In this document: piece after piece, positions 15,963 to 23,085 of the stretch | How positions within the stretch are numbered: position 1 is the stretch's first letter | How the letters are laid out: every line of letters begins with the position of its first letter | Assembly: GCA_034435015.1 (NCBI GenBank) | Contig: DAOTYH010000043.1 | Coordinates: forward strand, 1 to 64,000 | Source: DAOTYH01 sp034435015 | Lineage (GTDB): Bacteria > Chloroflexota > Anaerolineae > Aggregatilineales > UBA3940 | Length of the DNA: 64,000 nucleotides | Direction of reading: 5' to 3' | The notes under the pieces: model-generated | Seen by the model: the letters and a program-made list of their open reading frames with translations, nothing else | Told to the model about the DNA's origin: nothing | The model's database searches: none | Translations under genes and position numbers: made by a program

Positions 15963-17192
15963 TTACTCCCTCAGTTTGGTCCTATGGTTGAGAGGCAAAA
16001 GCAGGCCTATCACGCCGCCAGTGATGGCAATCAGCCCTATAAGTAATGCCCCTATCAAGATCACATGCCACTGCGTCATCCTAAGCCCGATGAACGTTGC
16101 CTCTTCTGCGCTGTCCGAAACTTTCCCTCCACCAGCATCTGAGGCTAAGGCCGGCTGTGTTCCCTCTAGGGGGGCGAATGCTATCTCAGGTGTCCAGGTG
16201 GGATAAGGGGCAAAGGTTGCGCCCGGCGTTATAGTGGGAGATAAGACGGGAGTGATCACCTGAGGGGACGGAAGCGGTGAAGAGATGACAGGCGGAGTGG
16301 TCGCACTGGAGGGGGTGATGGTGGGTTGCACAGCGGGAGTTGGCTGGGCCGCTGGTGAGGGTGGTAGAACAGCGGGAGGTGTGTTCTCTCCACTCGCGCT
16401 CAACAGGATACTGTCTTGCGAATCGGCAGTGCGCCCATAAGTATCTATGAACCGCACATAGACTGTCTTTGTCCCCTCTCCGCCACTTGTGTCCAGTGTC
16501 CAGCTCACATACTGTGCCCAAGATTGCGGCGAAGCCCCTGCAAAATCAGGCGAGTTGCTGACCATGATCTGGGCAGCCCAGCCAATACGTCCTGGAGCAC
16601 TGCCAAAGACCCCCTCGTTCCAGAGGGTTAAGGTAACTGAGGGGTTGTTGGTCGAATAAGCATCACCGTTGATAAAAATGGGAAGCACGTTGGGTTGGGC
16701 CGAGATATCCATGGTGTAGTAGGTCATGCCGTTGGCATCAGTGGCCGCCCCAATCCCGATCTCGCGGAGTACAGGATGAAGAACGTTGTTGCGGTGCAAT
16801 TCGTCTGCTGTCAGCCACCAGTTGACCGCCTCTTCAGGGCCGCCTGCACCCACGTATACATTCTCATTGACTCGTGTGGCTGGATATCCTACTGCCAGCG
16901 CGCGATCCAGAGGGCGGGTGCCGCCCGGCCCGTCGTGAGTAAACTGCCCAATACTACGTTGGTACTCACTATGAGCCTGCGCAGATAAGGTTAACAGGGG
17001 ATTGAGCGCATAGGGTGGTAACCCAATAGAGACACGCGCGGCATTGACTGCCGCCAGCACTCTGCTTATCAGAGCGGCTTGATCTTGGGCATGTACCGGT
17101 TCTGAGGCCACTAGGATCGAGAGTGCGACAGCGAGCAGAATAGGTAACAACGGCTTACTCATGCTCCTATTGTATCTGCTCATGCGGCTCAT
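15963..17192 (-). CDS. Surface-anchored CAP-domain (SCP/PR-1-like) protein, 409 aa
   Basis: Signal sequence at residues 12-36 (LLPILLAVALSILVASEPVHAQ). A CAP domain follows at about 40-165, with AHSEYQRSIGQFTHDGP, RVNENVYVG and HRNNVLHPVLREIGIG. A beta-rich extracellular module is at about 165-260, a Pro/Thr/Ser-rich stalk at about 265-345, and a C-terminal membrane helix (HVILIGALLIGLIAITGGVIG). This is a wall-spanning or surface protein; bacterial CAP proteins can be proteases or lipid binders. ATG 17192 overlaps the previous gene's stop (ATGA) and has AGGAAG upstream; an inner ATG at 17162 has its ribosome site too close. Confidence 0.88.
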   Translation of the reverse strand: MSRMSRYNRSMSKPLLPILLAVALSILVASEPVHAQDQAALISRVLAAVNAARVSIGLPPYALNPLLTLSAQAHSEYQRSIGQFTHDGPGGTRPLDRALAVGYPATRVNENVYVGAGGPEEAVNWWLTADELHRNNVLHPVLREIGIGAATDANGMTYYTMDISAQPNVLPIFINGDAYSTNNPSVTLTLWNEGVFGSAPGRIGWAAQIMVSNSPDFAGASPQSWAQYVSWTLDTSGGEGTKTVYVRFIDTYGRTADSQDSILLSASGENTPPAVLPPSPAAQPTPAVQPTITPSSATTPPVISSPLPSPQVITPVLSPTITPGATFAPYPTWTPEIAFAPLEGTQPALASDAGGGKVSDSAEEATFIGLRMTQWHVILIGALLIGLIAITGGVIGLLLPLNHRTKLRE

Positions 17193-17638
17193 GCCATACT
17201 TCCTGATCGTCCCTGTACTTGTGTCAATACCCTCACAGTGGTCAGACCCATTGCCAGCGCTCCCCCAATCAGCATCGTTTTGACAGCATTGACCAGCCCG
17301 GCATCTATATTCCCAGCCGCAAACTCTAACATGGTACTGAAGGCAGGCACCCCCGGTATCATAGGAATTACGCCGGTGACAGTGAAGATAGTACGAGGGA
17401 CTTTGTAGAAGCGGGCTAGAAAATATCCTGCTGTTGCGACAGCCAGTGCGCCAATATAGGAGCCGCCCTCAATGCTGGCCCCCAGGTCAACAGCGGCCAA
17501 TCGGACCGTCCGTCCAACTGCCCCTGTTACACAACAAGCGATCAGCGTCCGACGGGGTACGTTGAACAGCATACCAAAGCCCAGTGTGGCAACAAAACCC
17601 AACCCGAACTCGCGTAGGTAGAGTAAAAGAACTGACAT
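17189..17638 (-). CDS. ThrE-type exporter, small membrane subunit (YjjB-like), 149 aa
   Basis: This is a four-helix membrane protein (LYLREFGLGFVATLGFGMLFNVPR, then TAGYFLARFYKVPRTIFTVTGVIPMIPG). It matches the C-terminal half of threonine/serine exporters, which in many bacteria is a separate gene. In E. coli the equivalent pair YjjP/YjjB has nearly the same sizes and was linked to succinate export. ATG 17638 overlaps the stop of the upstream subunit (TAATG), so the two are coupled. A TTG start 15 bp upstream is possible. Confidence 0.88.
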   Translation of the reverse strand: MSVLLLYLREFGLGFVATLGFGMLFNVPRRTLIACCVTGAVGRTVRLAAVDLGASIEGGSYIGALAVATAGYFLARFYKVPRTIFTVTGVIPMIPGVPAFSTMLEFAAGNIDAGLVNAVKTMLIGGALAMGLTTVRVLTQVQGRSGSMA

Positions 17639-18408
17639 TATCGCAACCCCCAAACCAAGAAAAGGAGCATTCCTAGGGCAATGCCAACTGCCATCAGGGC
17701 GGCGTAAGCGCCGCGGGTCACACCTGAAAGAATGTCGCCTGTAGCCAAATCGAGTACAGATGTCACCATCGGAACGCCGGGGACTAGTTGCAAAACCGCC
17801 GCCACGGATGCCAGATCAGGGGAGGTACAGTGTAGAGCATGGCAGCTTATCCTGCTCACTGCTGTAGCTACAAAGGCTGTTACTACCGTTACCATCAGCG
17901 GCAGTACGAGTGTCCGGCGTAACCTCAGTCTGATCAGCATTGCCGCCAGTGCCCCCAGCACGCCAGCCACAAATTCGGTCCATCCTCCGCCCATCAACAT
18001 GCCAAACGCGCCGCAGGAGATTGATACCCCTGCGGCCAGCAGCCAGGCGGGATAGATGCTCCTTTGCTGTTCGATCTGGGAAAGATGGTCAGCGATCTGT
18101 TCAGGGGTAAGTGCTTTGGATAACGCCTCTCGTGAGAGGTTATTCACAGCGGCAAGGCGATTCATGTCAACGCCTACATGAGTGATGCGGTGTACGCGTG
18201 TCAACGGACAGGAAGAGCCGCCGGCTTGAAGGGTGAAACCCGTTGGGGTCGTGAACACCTCAATATCGCCAAGTTCAAGTGCCCTCCCTAGTGCCTTGAG
18301 CGTTTCATCAACACGATAGGTGGCCGCTCCATTTTCTAGCAACAACACCCCCGCCCGGACCAGCAGATTAAGCCGCTCGTTCGTATCAAGCGTTTCCGGT
18401 AAGTTCAT
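17638..18408 (-). CDS. ThrE-type exporter, large subunit (YjjP-like), 256 aa
   Basis: The N-terminal cytoplasmic part has the family motif LLENGAATYRVDETLKALGRALE and VFTTPTGFTL. From residue 130 on there are about five membrane helices (WLLAAGVSISCGAFGMLMGG to AALMAVGIALGMLLFLVWG), with LVPGVPMVTSVLDLATGD between them. The family exports threonine, serine or dicarboxylates. ATG 18408 has GAGGG upstream. It is the first gene of a leftward run with the small subunit, the CAP protein and the dehydrogenase. Confidence 0.9.
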   Translation of the reverse strand: MNLPETLDTNERLNLLVRAGVLLLENGAATYRVDETLKALGRALELGDIEVFTTPTGFTLQAGGSSCPLTRVHRITHVGVDMNRLAAVNNLSREALSKALTPEQIADHLSQIEQQRSIYPAWLLAAGVSISCGAFGMLMGGGWTEFVAGVLGALAAMLIRLRLRRTLVLPLMVTVVTAFVATAVSRISCHALHCTSPDLASVAAVLQLVPGVPMVTSVLDLATGDILSGVTRGAYAALMAVGIALGMLLFLVWGLR

Positions 18409-18530
18409 GAATTTGCCCTCCGCCTTTCAGGTAAGATAGACTGCTGTTAGCTGGTCTTCTTGCTGACTGACGATCCTTTTAGTGATGCAGGCTTGACAAC
18501 CGGCTCCCCGACATAAGCATAGAATCCTTC

Positions 18531-18559
18531 TTGCCCCTGCCTCGCTCCACTGATATAAT
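18531..18559 (+). promoter_or_regulatory. Promoter of tRNA-Met: TTGCCC, 17 bp, TATAAT with extended -10
   Basis: A -35-like TTGCCC (18531-18536) and a perfect TATAAT (18554-18559) are 17 bp apart, and TG precedes the -10 at the extended position. The tRNA begins 14 bp downstream. Confidence 0.75.
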
Positions 18560-18572
18560 AGTTTAACAGAAG

Positions 18573-18644
18573 GGCGATGTAGCTCAATGGCAGAGCAGCG
18601 GACTCATAAGCCGTTGGTTACTGGTTCAAATCCAGTCATCGCCA
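18573..18644 (+). tRNA. tRNA-Met (anticodon CAT)
   Basis: A complete cloverleaf can be drawn: acceptor GGCGATG with CATCGCC, D arm GCTC/GAGC, anticodon loop CTCATAA, and T arm ACTGG-TTCAAAT-CCAGT, with discriminator A. CAT fits an elongator methionine tRNA; an isoleucine tRNA modified to lysidine also has CAT, and I cannot exclude it from sequence alone. The base pair at the bottom of the anticodon loop is A31-G39, a mismatch. The CCA end is not fully encoded (CAC follows). Confidence 0.92.
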
Positions 18645-18654
18645 CTAGCCCACC

Positions 18655-18680
18655 AATGGCCCCTTTCGTGGGCCGTTTTG
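18655..18680 (+). terminator. Intrinsic terminator after tRNA-Met
   Basis: A stem of AATGGCCC with GGGCCGTT encloses a short loop (CTTTCGT) and ends in TTTT. It separates the tRNA transcript from dnaX. Confidence 0.8.
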
Positions 18681-18709
18681 ATTCTTAGGCCATGGCGCAT
18701 TGCGCATGG

Positions 18710-18738
18710 TTGCATTGCCGTTTGCCGGGTGATAGACT
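18710..18738 (+). promoter_or_regulatory. Tentative promoter of dnaX
   Basis: TTGCAT (18710-18715) and TAGACT (18733-18738) are 17 bp apart, 42 bp before the dnaX start. Both hexamers are degenerate, so this is only a candidate; the terminator upstream means dnaX needs some promoter in this gap. Confidence 0.35.
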
Positions 18739-18780
18739 CGTCCGACAGCAATCCGGCATATGACTGAACGGGGACCCAAT

Positions 18781-20376
18781 ATGCCTCCACAGGCCCTTTA
18801 CCTTAGATGGCGACCGATGACATTTGAAGATGTCGTGGGGCAGGAGCATGTAACCTACACCCTTCGTAACGCTCTGGCAAGCGGGCGCGTTGCCCACGCT
18901 TACCTGTTTGCCGGTCCCCGCGGGACAGGGAAAACCACAATGGCCCGCCTGTTGGCCAAGGCAGTAAACTGTCTGGCTGAGGACCCGCTGGCTCGCCCCT
19001 GCAACCAGTGTGCTTACTGTGTGGCTGTAAATGAGGGTCGCTTTCTCGATCTCATTGAAATTGATGCCGCCTCCCACACAGGTGTAGATGACGTAAGGGA
19101 ATTGCGCGACCGAATCGTCTTTGCGCCCAACGAGGGCCAGTACAAGGTCTATATTGTGGACGAGGTACATCGTTTCTCAGGGGCCGCCTTTGATGCTTTA
19201 TTGAAAACAATCGAAGAACCGCCCCCTCACGCCATCTTTGTTCTGGCAACAACTGAAAGCCACAAAGTACCTCAGACGATACTTTCCCGTTGTCAGAGAT
19301 TCGAGTTTCGGCGTCTGTCTGTGGGACAGATTACCCGGCGATTGTATCAAATTGTCGAGGCTGAGGGATTACAGGCTGATGTATCTGCCCTAGAGCTGAT
19401 TGCTCGGCTCGCGACAGGCTCACTGCGTGACGCAATCAGTCTGCTTGATCAGTTGCTGACCAGTTCGCAGGGAGAACTTACACTGGAGCTAGCGCAAGCC
19501 ATCTTAGGAACAACGGCCAGTGAGGGTTTGCATGAGCTGACGGTAGCTGTTGCCACTGGAGATACAGCAACGGGGTTGGATGTGATCAACCGAATAGTAG
19601 ATGCAGGAGTCGATCCCCGTCAGCTTGCCAAGCAGATGGTGGATTACCTTAGGCTGATCATGCTGGTACAAGCTGGTGGAGCCGGCTTAGTCGAAGGTTT
19701 AGAATCTGGTGAAAAGCTAGAAAATATTACCCAGCTCGCCGGACAGTTTACCCGCCAGGGCCTGTTCAGGGCACTGGAGTCTTTCGCTGAAGCAGTTTCG
19801 TCGGATTGGCACTGGGGCTGGCAACCCCAGTTGCCGCTGGAAATGGCCCTCCTAAAGAGCATTGAAACACCACTACAGAGTACTTCTCAAGAGGCTTTAG
19901 AGAGACCTTCTAGGGTCATCACTCCCCCTGCCGGCGTTACTGCTCCACCCCCGCCTGCCTCTGATGAGGCGCCAACCTCTGAGTTACCGGCATCAGGTGT
20001 ACCACCCCTGTCCGAGATTCATTCCCAATGGGGAAAGGTCTGTAGCCTGGCCCGTCAGAAGGACCCAGCCCTTCAGGCGTTGCTCCTCTCCAGTACTCCT
20101 TGCAAGGTGGAGGGCCGCACAATCCTCTTGCAGGCAGTAGGAGACTTTGTCCGCGAGAAAATAGAGAAGGATGAGAATCGCCGGGTCATAGAAGCAATTT
20201 TCCAACAAGTATTCAAACAACCTTTGAGGGTCCGCTGTCAGACCCAGCCCCCGCGAGATGGCGGACAGCCCTCCCTCAATGCTGACGACTTGCTGACTGC
20301 TGACGAGGTTGCATCCTTTATGGTCAATGAGCTGGGGGGCAAAATCAAGCATGTTGAGAGCAATGAGGAGGAATAG
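18781..20376 (+). CDS. dnaX: DNA polymerase III gamma/tau subunit, 531 aa
   Basis: The clamp-loader AAA+ module is intact: LYLRWRPMTFEDVVGQEHV, Walker A GPRGTGKTT, the zinc cysteines CLAEDPLARPCNQCAYC, Walker B VYIVDEVH and LSRCQRFEFRRL. A Pro-rich linker (about 385-430) leads to a tau-like C-terminal domain. The product loads the beta clamp during replication. ATG 18781 begins the conserved N-terminus; an in-frame ATG seven codons upstream is possible. It heads the common dnaX-ebfC-recR cluster, with gaps of 6 bp each. I saw no obvious gamma-forming frameshift site inside the gene. Confidence 0.95.
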   Translation: MPPQALYLRWRPMTFEDVVGQEHVTYTLRNALASGRVAHAYLFAGPRGTGKTTMARLLAKAVNCLAEDPLARPCNQCAYCVAVNEGRFLDLIEIDAASHTGVDDVRELRDRIVFAPNEGQYKVYIVDEVHRFSGAAFDALLKTIEEPPPHAIFVLATTESHKVPQTILSRCQRFEFRRLSVGQITRRLYQIVEAEGLQADVSALELIARLATGSLRDAISLLDQLLTSSQGELTLELAQAILGTTASEGLHELTVAVATGDTATGLDVINRIVDAGVDPRQLAKQMVDYLRLIMLVQAGGAGLVEGLESGEKLENITQLAGQFTRQGLFRALESFAEAVSSDWHWGWQPQLPLEMALLKSIETPLQSTSQEALERPSRVITPPAGVTAPPPPASDEAPTSELPASGVPPLSEIHSQWGKVCSLARQKDPALQALLLSSTPCKVEGRTILLQAVGDFVREKIEKDENRRVIEAIFQQVFKQPLRVRCQTQPPRDGGQPSLNADDLLTADEVASFMVNELGGKIKHVESNEEE

Positions 20377-20382
20377 TTCAAG

Positions 20383-20742
20383 GTGAGCAAGAAAAAAGGA
20401 ATGGGACGTAACCCCCTTATGAGCGGCGGGGCACGGGGCGGAATGGGTAACCTGGCCCAACAGATCCAAAAAATGCAAGAAGAGATGGCCAAAGCGCAAG
20501 AGGCACTGGCTGAAGAAACCTTGGAGGTTTCAGCAGGTGGCGGCATGGTCACTGTGGTCATTACTGGCCACCAGAGAGTGCGTTCCATTATCCTGAAGCC
20601 GGAGGTAGTTGACCCTGATGATATTGACATGCTCCAAGACCTGCTGACGGCGGCTATTAATCAGGCTATTGAGCAATCACAGGCTATGGCCGCCCAGAGG
20701 CTGGAAGCCTTGACTGGTGGCCTCAACTTGCCGGGACTTTAG
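20383..20742 (+). CDS. ebfC: YbaB/EbfC nucleoid-associated protein, 119 aa
   Basis: A Gly/Lys-rich N-terminus is followed by a coiled segment (AQQIQKMQEEMAKAQEALAEETLEV) and the family core SAGGGMVTVVITGHQRVRSIILKPEVVDPDD, then a C-terminal helix. The protein binds DNA as a dimer. It lies between dnaX and recR, the standard position for this gene. The start is GTG 20383; ATG 20401 is an alternative, since the GAGGAGG ribosome site is about 12 nt from the GTG. Confidence 0.93.
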   Translation: MSKKKGMGRNPLMSGGARGGMGNLAQQIQKMQEEMAKAQEALAEETLEVSAGGGMVTVVITGHQRVRSIILKPEVVDPDDIDMLQDLLTAAINQAIEQSQAMAAQRLEALTGGLNLPGL

Positions 20743-20748
20743 GCGGAT

Positions 20749-21357
20749 ATGAGCAAAGCTATTCCTGCCTCTGTCACGCGCCTGATAGATGAGTTCTCCC
20801 GACTGCCGGGTATTGGCCCTAAGACAGCCGCCCGCTTAACCTACTACTTGTTGCGCTCTCCTGACGAGCAGGCGCTGTCTCTGGCTGATGCGCTTCGGCA
20901 CCTGAAAGAATCAACTCGTTACTGTTCCATCTGTTACAACATCACTGAACAAGACCCCTGCGCCGTCTGCGCCGATGAGCAACGTGACTCGTCGCTCATC
21001 TGTGTGGTTGAGGAACCACTGGATGTCATAGCTATCGAACGCACAGGCAGGTATCATGGCCTTTATCATGTCCTTCATGGCGCGATCAACCCGATGAGTG
21101 GCATTGGCCCTGATCAACTACGAATTAAGGAGTTGATTGAGCGGGTTGAAAGGGGGGCTGTCCGCGAGGTTATCCTTGCAACTAACGTCAGCCTTGAAGG
21201 GGACGCAACAGCCATGTATATCCGTCAGCGGTTACGGGGGCTGGTACGACTAACACGCTTGGCACGGGGGTTGCCGGTCGGCGGTGATCTTGAGTATGCT
21301 GATAGTGTCACGCTGAGTGATGCTCTAGAGGGACGCCGCGAGATAAAAGAGGATTGA
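20749..21357 (+). CDS. recR: Recombination protein RecR, 202 aa
   Basis: All RecR parts are visible: helix-hairpin-helix LPGIGPKTAARLTYYLL, the zinc-finger cysteines CSICYNITEQDPCAVC, and a Toprim domain with ICVVEEPLDVIAIER and LATNVSLEGDATAMYI. The usual length is about 200 aa. It acts with RecF and RecO at single-stranded gaps. The ATG is 6 bp after ebfC. The end of the gene is 3 bp from the -35 of the tRNA-Arg promoter. Confidence 0.97.
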   Translation: MSKAIPASVTRLIDEFSRLPGIGPKTAARLTYYLLRSPDEQALSLADALRHLKESTRYCSICYNITEQDPCAVCADEQRDSSLICVVEEPLDVIAIERTGRYHGLYHVLHGAINPMSGIGPDQLRIKELIERVERGAVREVILATNVSLEGDATAMYIRQRLRGLVRLTRLARGLPVGGDLEYADSVTLSDALEGRREIKED

Positions 21358-21359
21358 GC

Positions 21360-21388
21360 TTGTCAGCCTGCCGCTGGAGTGATATGAT
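21360..21388 (+). promoter_or_regulatory. Promoter of tRNA-Arg: TTGTCA, 17 bp, TATGAT
   Basis: TTGTCA (21360-21365) and TATGAT (21383-21388) are spaced by 17 bp and end 9 bp before the tRNA. Each hexamer differs from consensus at one position. Confidence 0.78.
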
Positions 21389-21397
21389 CTAGTTCAA

Positions 21398-21470
21398 GCC
21401 CCCGTAGCTCAATGGATAGAGTGATGGTCTTCGAAACCAGAGGTTGCAGGTTCGAATCCTGTCGGGGGTA
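21398..21470 (+). tRNA. tRNA-Arg (anticodon TCG)
   Basis: The cloverleaf folds well: acceptor GCCCCCG with CGGGGGT (first pair G-T), D arm GCTC/GAGT, anticodon loop CTTCGAA, T arm GCAGG-TTCGAAT-CCTGT, and discriminator A. The top pair of the anticodon stem is A27-G43, a mismatch. CCA is not encoded. It reads CGA and, by wobble, CGG-type arginine codons. Confidence 0.94.
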
Positions 21471-21619
21471 CTAAGATGATTTTCCTCTTGTGTGCTGACC
21501 ATCATCAGCGGTAGTAAGTTGGGATGGTCGGCTGTATTGTTTCTCCCGCACGAGTGCCCTGGCTTAAAGATTGCACTGTTCGCACACTAAATGCGCTGTA
21601 GCCGTCACTACACTCTCAC

Positions 21620-21646
21620 TTGGCAGGACGGGCGTAAGTATATAAT
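21620..21646 (+). promoter_or_regulatory. Possible promoter of the protein kinase gene
   Basis: TATAAT at 21641-21646 is perfect, with TTGGCA at 21620-21625, but the 15-bp spacing is short. It lies about 75 bp before the kinase start, in the 252-bp gap after tRNA-Arg; I see nothing else in that gap. Confidence 0.4.
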
Positions 21647-21722
21647 AGGCCGGAACAATGCCTGTGATGTTGTCTCCTCCCGTTGCCTTGTAGTAGAGTG
21701 GATTAGGGGTAGAATACAGACT

Positions 21723-22910
21723 ATGGTAGAGAATCCAATCCTAAATGAACGATACAGGCTCATTGAACAGATCGGCGCCGGCGGCATGGCCGTACTGTAT
21801 AAGGCTCAGGACCTAGAGCTTGGGCGCCTTGTAGCTGTCAAGGTGTTACGTCCTAGTCTGGTGAACGACCCTGAATTCCTGATGCGCTTCAAGCGTGAGG
21901 CACAGGCCGCCGCCAATCTCTCACATCCCAACATTGTGACGGTTTATGATGTTGGGCAGGACGGCCCCAAAGCTCATTACATTGTCATGGAATATGTGCC
22001 GGGGCAGGACCTCAAGAAGCTGATTCGGGCGCGTGGCGTCTTTGAGGTAGATGCGGCTCTGGCCATCATCGTGGAGGTATGCAAGGGCATTGGTTATGCT
22101 CATCGGGCTGGTCTAGTGCACTGTGATGTCAAACCGCAGAATATTCTGGTTACGCCCGACAACACAATTAAAGTAGCCGACTTTGGCATTGCCCGTGCCC
22201 TAGCCGGGCCATTACCTGATACAGAGGGAGAAGACGTCGTATGGGGTAGCCCGCATTATTTCTCCCCTGAGCAGGCCGCCGGAGAACCGCCAACGCCTGC
22301 CTCAGACGTTTACTCGATAGGAGTGGTGCTGTTTGAGCTACTAACCGGGCGACTGCCATTCGTAGGGCATGATTATCGAGAGTTGGCTCTGGCGCATATT
22401 AAGCAGGAACCCCCCTCTCTATTGGAGATCAATCCTGCCCTGCCGGTCGAATTGGATCGGATTGTCCGCAAAGTTCTTTCAAAGGAGCCAGCCGCCCGTT
22501 ATCGGACAGCCGATCAGTTAGGCCGTATTTTGCAGAAATACAGAGAACAGGGCTTACAGCCTACCTCTTCTTTTGTGGTTAAACCATCCACCGTACAGGC
22601 GCCAGTCCCGCCTCCTCGGCCTGCACCAGCGCCGGTTCGTCCTGTACAAGTTCCTCCTCCGATGGATCAGAGCGAACCCACTATTCCCAGCCTGCCCCCC
22701 ATAGACCTCAGGGCAGTGAGCAGTAGGGTACCGGTTCAGCAACAGCCTTACTACGAACCACCTCTGCCTGACGAGGGCTATTTCACTGCTGAGCAGGAGT
22801 TCGTGCCCGGAGTCGATATATATGGTATTGTGCTGGGTGTCCTAGCAGGAGTTGCATGGCTTGGGCTAATCCCGCTGTGGGTAACGGTTTATCTAACGCT
22901 CACACGTTGA
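21723..22910 (+). CDS. Hanks-type Ser/Thr protein kinase with C-terminal membrane segment, 395 aa
   Basis: The kinase domain (residues 10-275) has the glycine loop IGAGGMAVLYKA, Lys40 in VAVKVL, HCDVKPQN at 133-140 (catalytic Asp 135), DFG at 153-155 and SPEQAAG. The usual HRD arginine is a cysteine, so it is a non-RD kinase. A Pro-rich linker (about 290-355) follows, then a hydrophobic C-terminal segment (IVLGVLAGVAWLGLIPLWVTVYL). Unlike PASTA kinases it has no visible extracellular sensor domain. ATG 21723 starts the domain directly; a longer frame upstream would overlap a promoter-like TATAAT. It may sense from the cytoplasm. Confidence 0.92.
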   Translation: MVENPILNERYRLIEQIGAGGMAVLYKAQDLELGRLVAVKVLRPSLVNDPEFLMRFKREAQAAANLSHPNIVTVYDVGQDGPKAHYIVMEYVPGQDLKKLIRARGVFEVDAALAIIVEVCKGIGYAHRAGLVHCDVKPQNILVTPDNTIKVADFGIARALAGPLPDTEGEDVVWGSPHYFSPEQAAGEPPTPASDVYSIGVVLFELLTGRLPFVGHDYRELALAHIKQEPPSLLEINPALPVELDRIVRKVLSKEPAARYRTADQLGRILQKYREQGLQPTSSFVVKPSTVQAPVPPPRPAPAPVRPVQVPPPMDQSEPTIPSLPPIDLRAVSSRVPVQQQPYYEPPLPDEGYFTAEQEFVPGVDIYGIVLGVLAGVAWLGLIPLWVTVYLTLTR

Positions 22911-22938
22911 GTGGAGTAATGCGGCCATAGTGAGTACG

Positions 22939-22967
22939 TTGAAGGGGTACAAGGAAACAGGTATAAT
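22939..22967 (+). promoter_or_regulatory. Promoter of ftsH: TTGAAG, 17 bp, TATAAT
   Basis: TTGAAG (22939-22944) and a perfect TATAAT (22962-22967) are 17 bp apart. The leader to the GTG start of ftsH would be about 110 nt. Confidence 0.75.
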
Positions 22968-23085
22968 CCTCTTTAGGTAGCGGCGCTTTGCTCTAGTATC
23001 AGTTTGGTCGTTGTTGGGAGAGATCAATTAAGGCACATGAACTCGGCGGCGCTCAGGCGCCGTTTGCCATATGGGAGTGCAGAAC

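Noticed and set aside
20383..20403. A slippery AAAAAAG at the start of ebfC as a programmed frameshift.
   Set aside because: It lies at codons 3-5 of a short gene with a clean frame, is not in dnaX, and there is no stimulatory structure or overlapping product.
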